Shown here piece after piece: positions 13,672 through 17,377 of a stretch of 17,377 nt of DNA; position 1 is the stretch's first letter, and each line of letters begins with the position of its first letter. Source of the stretch: Candidatus Hydrothermarchaeota archaeon (GTDB taxonomy: Archaea; Hydrothermarchaeota; Hydrothermarchaeia; Hydrothermarchaeales; WAQR01); the NCBI GenBank assembly GCA_015520145.1, contig WAQR01000278.1, positions 1-17,377 of the forward strand, in the 5' to 3' direction. A program made the position numbers and the translations under genes. The notes under the pieces were generated by a model. It was not told the origin of the DNA. It did no database searches and saw only the letters and a program-made list of their open reading frames with translations.

Positions 13672-14403
13672 GTGCTATGTTTAATAGGGGACTGGAAAAT
13701 AGAAGGTTACAGCTTAGGAATAGATGTTCTAGACCAGAAGGTTGGGAAGATACCACCAGGGTCAAATATTATGATTGTAGGCCCGCCTATGACCGGGAAA
13801 TCGGTACTGGGCAGAATGTTTTTCTACAACAGATTAAAAGATGGTAGTGCAGGGATATTTGTCTCTACAAAGGACACCGGGGAAAAAGTGATTGACTGGT
13901 TCAAAACCAATGATCTGGACATCTCCAGGGCAAAATACGGTATCATCGACTGCGTGTCCAGGACGCTACAGATGGATATAAATCTCCAGGATACCGACAG
14001 GATAAGATACGTCTCAAGTCCTGTCGATTTGACAGGGATATCAGTCAAGGTAAATGACCTATTAGAGGAGTTCTGGAAAAAAGAGCAAATAAGGAGCATC
14101 GGGGTTGTTATAGAGTCACTGTCAGCACTTTTGATGTATTCCAATCTGCAAACGGTCTTTAGGTTCCTCCATGTCTTCTCAGGCAGAATCCGATCAGTCG
14201 ATGCCGCCGGGATGTACCTTATCGAAGAAGGGATGCACGATCCCCGCACCCAGGTGACATTAAAACAGCTGTTTCAGGGAGTAATCGAGACAAAAGACGA
14301 GGGCGGGGAGAAACTGTTGCAGGTCATAGCCCCGGGATGCAAAGTCAGCGGATGGTTCAGGTATAATTTTGAAGGTGCAAAAATAGATTTAAAGGAGATT
14401 TGA
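13672..14403 (+). CDS. Single-domain KaiC-like ATPase
   Basis: A 243-residue RecA/KaiC-superfamily protein. The N-terminal signature LGIDVLDQKVGKIPPGSNI leads to an intact Walker A GPPMTGKS (37-44), and the Walker B strand is IGVVIES (143-149), with Glu148 where KaiC has Asp. The catalytic Glu pair that follows Walker A in true KaiC is replaced by STKDTGE (65-71), as in regulatory relatives such as archaellum FlaH/ArlH, so ATP binding rather than fast hydrolysis may matter. The protein ends without a second KaiC domain. The start is GTG 13672 without a clear ribosome site; the first conserved residues begin about 10 codons later, so the exact start is uncertain. It is the first gene of a four-gene operon and its stop is 2 bases before the next gene. 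Confidence 0.88.
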   Translation: MLCLIGDWKIEGYSLGIDVLDQKVGKIPPGSNIMIVGPPMTGKSVLGRMFFYNRLKDGSAGIFVSTKDTGEKVIDWFKTNDLDISRAKYGIIDCVSRTLQMDINLQDTDRIRYVSSPVDLTGISVKVNDLLEEFWKKEQIRSIGVVIESLSALLMYSNLQTVFRFLHVFSGRIRSVDAAGMYLIEEGMHDPRTQVTLKQLFQGVIETKDEGGEKLLQVIAPGCKVSGWFRYNFEGAKIDLKEI

Positions 14404-14405
14404 AC

Positions 14406-15572
14406 GTGATCGAGACTGGAATTCCAAGACTTGACGACTTCCTTGGGGGAGGTATACCCACAGGTAAGACCCTTCTCTACTATATAGAGCCTGGTGTCGA
14501 GGGCGATGTTTTCGGCATGCAGACGCTCTACCATAATCTGGAGAAGGGCTACCGTGGGCTGTTCATTACCTCAACAACAGCACCAGAGATATTAAGAGAG
14601 TCATTTAAAGAACTGGGATTTGACATGAGTCGATTTGGCGACAACTTTGCTATTGTTGACGCGTATTCAGGCATTATCGGGTCAACATCTGATGAAAGAT
14701 ATGTGATTGAAGACCCGTCCAATCCTTCGCATATCGATGAAGTGATCTCGGCCGCCATTGAAGAGTTCTCTGGAGGTACAATTACATTTGGTTCACTTTC
14801 CACAATAATAGACATGGTCGGTGAAGAGAAGGCACTGGAATATATAATCAAATGGAACAAATATGCACTTATCTATGATACTGTCGGCATATACAACTTC
14901 ACGGCATGGCCGTATTCACCTGAAACCCTGGAAAAGATAAAAAATGAGATATTTAATGCAGTAATAAAAGTGGGAGGTATCTCCAAGCGTGTAGTATATG
15001 GCCAGTACTACGGGATACTCAGGGTTGACTGGACAGAAAAGGTTGAAAAAGCGATTTTATTCAAGCTTGTAAGGCCTGGTGGGATTAAGGCATTTATACC
15101 AAAGATCCTTGTTACAGGGCCTTTTAATGCAGGGAAATCTACGTTTGTCCATGCACTCTCCACGAGGGCGGTTTCTGTTGACAGGCTCGGGACGACTGTT
15201 GCACTTGATCACGGATATGTCGAGCACAAAGGGTTCTCAGCAGATATCTTCGGGACGCCCGGGCAGGAACGATTCGATCCGATAATAAAGCTCCTGGGCG
15301 GCGAGGCACTTGGAGTATTTCTGATTGTTGACTCAACCAGGCCGGAAGATTTTCCAAGGGCTGTCAAGATGCTTGAAATGACGTCCAGGTTCGGGTTACC
15401 GTATGTTATTGTCGCCAATAAGCAGGATATTAAAGGAGCGCTCTCCCCTGAAGAGATTGGAAAGATGCTCAATGTTCATGAAGAAGCACCTGTTGTACCT
15501 GCTGTTACCACTAGAAAAGAAGGTGTATTCGAAGCATTTGAAATATTGATTGATATGGTCACTGGAGGTTGA
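14406..15572 (+). CDS. Fusion of degenerate KaiC-like domain and Arf/MglA-like small GTPase
   Basis: A 388-residue protein in two parts. Residues 1-205 follow the KaiC fold (GIPRLDDFLGGGIPTGKTLL, then YYIEPGVEGDVFGMQ), but the P-loop GxxGKT is replaced by GVEGDVF, so this half cannot bind ATP in the usual way. Residues 228-388 are a complete small GTPase: G1 GPFNAGKS (238-245), switch Thr263/264 in GTTVALDHG, G3 DIFGTPGQERF (280-290), G4 NKQD (338-341) and G5 near PAVTTRK. The GTPQER form resembles COG2229/MglA-type GTPases. The start is GTG 14406, with GGAG 8 bases upstream; a TTG at 14400 overlaps the previous stop. The next gene is a Roadblock protein, the known partner or GAP class for such GTPases. 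I know of no named family with this exact fusion. Confidence 0.88.
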   Translation: MIETGIPRLDDFLGGGIPTGKTLLYYIEPGVEGDVFGMQTLYHNLEKGYRGLFITSTTAPEILRESFKELGFDMSRFGDNFAIVDAYSGIIGSTSDERYVIEDPSNPSHIDEVISAAIEEFSGGTITFGSLSTIIDMVGEEKALEYIIKWNKYALIYDTVGIYNFTAWPYSPETLEKIKNEIFNAVIKVGGISKRVVYGQYYGILRVDWTEKVEKAILFKLVRPGGIKAFIPKILVTGPFNAGKSTFVHALSTRAVSVDRLGTTVALDHGYVEHKGFSADIFGTPGQERFDPIIKLLGGEALGVFLIVDSTRPEDFPRAVKMLEMTSRFGLPYVIVANKQDIKGALSPEEIGKMLNVHEEAPVVPAVTTRKEGVFEAFEILIDMVTGG

Positions 15573-15580
15573 GAAAGAAA

Positions 15581-15946
15581 ATGCCAACAATAAAAGAGAT
15601 GCTTGAAAAGGTTTTAAAAGACCTCAAATTAGCCGGAGGCATCGAGGCAAGTGCGGTGGTCTCGCGGGACGGCCTGCTCATGGCGTCAGATATCCCTCAA
15701 AATGTCCATGCCGAGACGTTTGCAGCAATGACTGCCACGATGCTCGGGGCTGCTGAGACCGCTGTGGTGGAATTGAACAAAGGTGTTGTTGACAGGATAA
15801 TCGTAGAGGGCAAGGATGCAAAGATAATCGGTACAGGGGCTGGGGGAAAAGCCATTTTAATTGCCATGACCGAGCCCAATACCGGGCTTGGGCTGGTACT
15901 GGTCGAGATGGATAAGGCAAAAGAGAAGATTAAAGGGCTTTTGTAG
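15581..15946 (+). CDS. Roadblock/LC7 (MglB-like) domain protein
   Basis: A 121-residue protein consisting of one Roadblock/LC7 domain: helix MLEKVLKDLK, then GGIEASAVVSRDGLLMASDI (19-38), helix ETFAAMTATMLGAAETAV, then strands DRIIVEGKDAKIIGTGAG, KAILIAMTEP and LGLVLVEMD with a C-terminal helix. In bacteria MglB uses this fold as a dimer that activates GTP hydrolysis by the Ras-like MglA and so sets cell polarity; in archaea and eukaryotes Roadblock proteins bind small GTPases. The ATG at 15581 is preceded by GGAGGT 11 bases upstream, which overlaps the end of the GTPase gene; a TTG at 15569 lies inside that site. There is an 8-base gap to the GTPase gene and 3 bases to the next gene, so co-translation and partnership are likely. 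Confidence 0.9.
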   Translation: MPTIKEMLEKVLKDLKLAGGIEASAVVSRDGLLMASDIPQNVHAETFAAMTATMLGAAETAVVELNKGVVDRIIVEGKDAKIIGTGAGGKAILIAMTEPNTGLGLVLVEMDKAKEKIKGLL

Positions 15947-15949
15947 AAA

Positions 15950-16474
15950 ATGATTGGGGAAGGGATATTTTTTTCTGCTAACATGGGTATTATTGGTGTT
16001 GTAGTTGTTTTACTCATTGTGTATATCGCAAAGGCCAAACGGATGGATGAACTTACAAGGAGATTCCTGCTCGTCGGATTCTTCCTGGCGGTTCATGAAC
16101 TTTCATATTTCCTGCTCAATGGACTCATCTATGAACTGACAAAAACCCTGTTTTTTATAACATTGTTCTACGCCTTTGCATTTGTGATAAATATGCATGT
16201 CAAAAGTGCTGAGAGTATTCAGGAGACATATAAGATCAAAAACGGGCTGGAAGATATGATGGAGCTGTTTTATCTAAGATGGCCTGATTATCCTTTAAAC
16301 TCTCTTGATGGAATGACTCCAAGAGAGGCGGTTAAAATCGAGGGTAAGAGAGAAAGGGTCAAAAAAATTTTGGACGAAATGGAAAAGAAGGAATTGAAGA
16401 AAAGGGAGGAGGGCCGGATCTATTATGATATCAACAAACTTCGCAGGGCATTGAATTTGGAGGATTTAGCGTGA
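15950..16474 (+). CDS. Three-helix membrane protein with charged C-terminal domain
   Basis: A 174-residue protein with three membrane helices (about 12-28, 38-60, 66-83) and a cytosolic C-terminal domain of about 90 residues that is strongly charged. It includes YLRWPDYPLNSLDGMTPREA (108-127) and an Arg/Lys/Glu helix through 155, then IYYDINKLRRALNLEDL. The pattern Trp-x-x-Tyr-Pro...Leu-x-Gly-x-Thr-Pro-Arg-Glu-Ala followed by R-x-x-V-x-x-x-L-x-x-x-E recalls the LGGKTPREAV tails seen at the ends of several unrelated protein families; its meaning is unknown to me. The ATG at 15950 is 3 bases after the Roadblock stop. Last in the operon, it could anchor the KaiC/GTPase/Roadblock proteins at the membrane. 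It ends one base before the stop of the opposite-strand surface protein gene. Confidence 0.75.
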   Translation: MIGEGIFFSANMGIIGVVVVLLIVYIAKAKRMDELTRRFLLVGFFLAVHELSYFLLNGLIYELTKTLFFITLFYAFAFVINMHVKSAESIQETYKIKNGLEDMMELFYLRWPDYPLNSLDGMTPREAVKIEGKRERVKKILDEMEKKELKKREEGRIYYDINKLRRALNLEDLA

Positions 16475-16475
16475 A

Positions 16476-17069
16476 CTACCCCCTCCCATACCGTTCTTCA
16501 ACTACATATATCTTGAAGCTTACTGTATAATTGGTTGCACCTGCCAGCCGTCCTGGTGCATAGGGCTGGTATTCCATTGTTATCCTCAGGTCTTTGCTAT
16601 TCTCAGAAGCCACTTTGAAGGCATCTTCATCCAAACTGCTGGAACTCTGCTTTATCTTTAGCTTGCCGACCATGACATCTCCTGGAGAAAGCTGTCTGTC
16701 TGAATCAGAATCTTCATAGAATTCCCATATCCCATGTCCTGTTCGATTTTCCACAAAACCAGTTTCTTCTCCTGTTTCGTAAGATACCGCAATCTGAACA
16801 TCTGTTATTCTGGCGTTTAATGTAAAATCTGCCCTGTTTTCAACTGTTATCTCACCAGAGTCTCCATAACCATCCCCATCCTCGTCTGTTAAATTGACTG
16901 TTATCCTGCTGGCAGGTGTCCCGATATCATTTATGTAGATAAAGGCATCTCCCGCCTCACTTTTCACGACCATTGTAATAATTTTGTCAACTAGGCCAGA
17001 GGAGACGACCACGCCAACAGAAAGTACCACAATGGTGAATACGATTAAAGTTCGCGTTGTAGACTCCAT
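16476..17069 (-). CDS. Single-span surface protein with two EF-hand-like Ca2+ loops
   Basis: A 197-residue protein with an N-terminal hydrophobic helix after a short polar start (MESTTRTLIVFTIVVLSVGV, 1-20, to about 25), the look of a pilin-like or archaellum FlaF/FlaG-like protein. The rest is predicted extracellular beta strands. Residues 62-73 (DEDGDGYGDSGE) have Asp or Glu at EF-hand loop positions 1, 3, 5, 9 and 12. Residues 120-131 (DSDSDRQLSPGD) have Asp at positions 1, 3, 5 and 12, as in dockerin-type loops. I start at the ATG at 17069: a TATA-like TTTATATATTG at about 17093-17103 lies 25-30 bases upstream and a longer start (17141) would span it, so a nearly leaderless mRNA is likely. 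It converges on the GTPase operon with a 1-base gap. Function is unknown; a cell-surface role is likely. Confidence 0.7.
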   Translation of the reverse strand: MESTTRTLIVFTIVVLSVGVVVSSGLVDKIITMVVKSEAGDAFIYINDIGTPASRITVNLTDEDGDGYGDSGEITVENRADFTLNARITDVQIAVSYETGEETGFVENRTGHGIWEFYEDSDSDRQLSPGDVMVGKLKIKQSSSSLDEDAFKVASENSKDLRITMEYQPYAPGRLAGATNYTVSFKIYVVEERYGRG

Positions 17070-17142
17070 CGCCGAGGGTATTATAGCAATTACAATATAT
17101 AAATTTTCTGATGGTCTCCTTGTCATCTTCTCTTTTTCCAAT

Positions 17143-17377
17143 TCACTTCAGAGATTTCCCTGCCCCCATCATCCTGTCCTTTATCTTCAAAATCTCCTCC
17201 CGCATCTCTCTAGCGGTCCCTGCCTCGTGTACCCACCTGCATCCCTTACAGCTCCAGACCTCCTTACCCGTCCTCCTGCCTGTGACGTACTTCCCGCCAG
17301 TCCTCTCATCCAGGCAGGGATAAAACGGACAGAAACACCATGTGCAGTCCTGACCTTCAAAATGGCATGGATAATAC
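17143..17377 (-). CDS. Cysteine-rich small-domain protein, C-terminal part
   Basis: The frame is open from the right edge to a TGA at 17143-17145, giving the last 78 residues. It reads CHFEGQDCTWCFCPFYPC, then a Gly/Lys-rich turn and VWSCKGCRWVHEAGTAREM. This is the cysteine-rich small domain I know from archaeal and clostridial proteins, sometimes fused to cobalamin-salvage CbiZ, with seven or more Cys and His spaced to bind metal. Whether a CbiZ domain precedes it cannot be seen. The stop lies 73 bases before the start of the surface protein gene on the same strand, but that gene has its own TATA box in between. The role is unknown; metal binding is inferred from the cysteine pattern. Confidence 0.8.
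   Translation of the reverse strand, partial: YYPCHFEGQDCTWCFCPFYPCLDERTGGKYVTGRRTGKEVWSCKGCRWVHEAGTAREMREEILKIKDRMMGAGKSLK

Noticed and set aside
17111..17323. Plus-strand frame of 70 codons at the right edge
   Set aside because: Antisense to the cysteine-rich small-domain gene, whose Cys pattern is clear.

Overview
This window looks like a chromosomal segment of an archaeon, probably a euryarchaeote of the methanogen or methane/alkane-oxidiser kind; ANME-1/Methanophagales-like is a guess and is not proven. The reasons are a Tsr3 rRNA-modification gene, an MptD aldolase for methanopterin-type pterins, a DUF515-like protein, archaeal TATA boxes at AT-rich gene starts, frequent GTG/TTG starts with GGAGG or GGTG ribosome sites, and many KaiC/Roadblock/small-GTPase genes.

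Left part (1-7100), mostly minus strand. The 3' end of tsr3 (+) converges on a minus-strand metabolic run. That run is hisG, a class I (bacterial-type) GAPDH, pyrD and pyrK, i.e. histidine entry, sugar phosphates and pyrimidines. The pyrD product has Tyr where the catalytic-base Cys is expected, and the GAPDH gene has a phased GGTAC operator-like array upstream. Beyond it lies a three-gene run from one promoter: a DUF515-like bitopic membrane protein, a secreted protein of unknown function, and mptD.

Middle part (7100-12000), accessory in character. It holds a small DUF106/EMC3-like membrane protein, a TauE/SafE permease, a lone CheY receiver and a toxin-antitoxin pair (DUF4258-like toxin, YgiT-zinc-finger/AbrB antitoxin). 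The TA pair lies between two halves of decayed AbrB antitoxin genes, in permuted order, each near a copy of the same 32-bp direct repeat. A DUF2227-like membrane protein and a dCMP deaminase follow, then a possible insertion-sequence scrap.

Right part (12000-17377). On the minus strand is a radical-SAM/SPASM peptide maturase with a 36-residue gene just upstream that looks like its precursor peptide (CbpA/CbpB type). Divergent from it is a tight plus-strand operon: a single-domain KaiC-like ATPase; a fusion of a P-loop-less KaiC domain to an Arf/MglA-like GTPase; a Roadblock/LC7 (MglB-like) protein; and a three-helix membrane protein with a charged C-terminal domain. This operon is the best candidate for an undescribed system, a membrane-linked GTPase switch with KaiC modules. 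Converging on it is a single-span surface protein with two EF-hand-like calcium loops (possibly pilin- or archaellum-like). A cysteine-rich small-domain protein runs off the right edge.

All calls come from reading the sequence and remembered family motifs; no database search was run.
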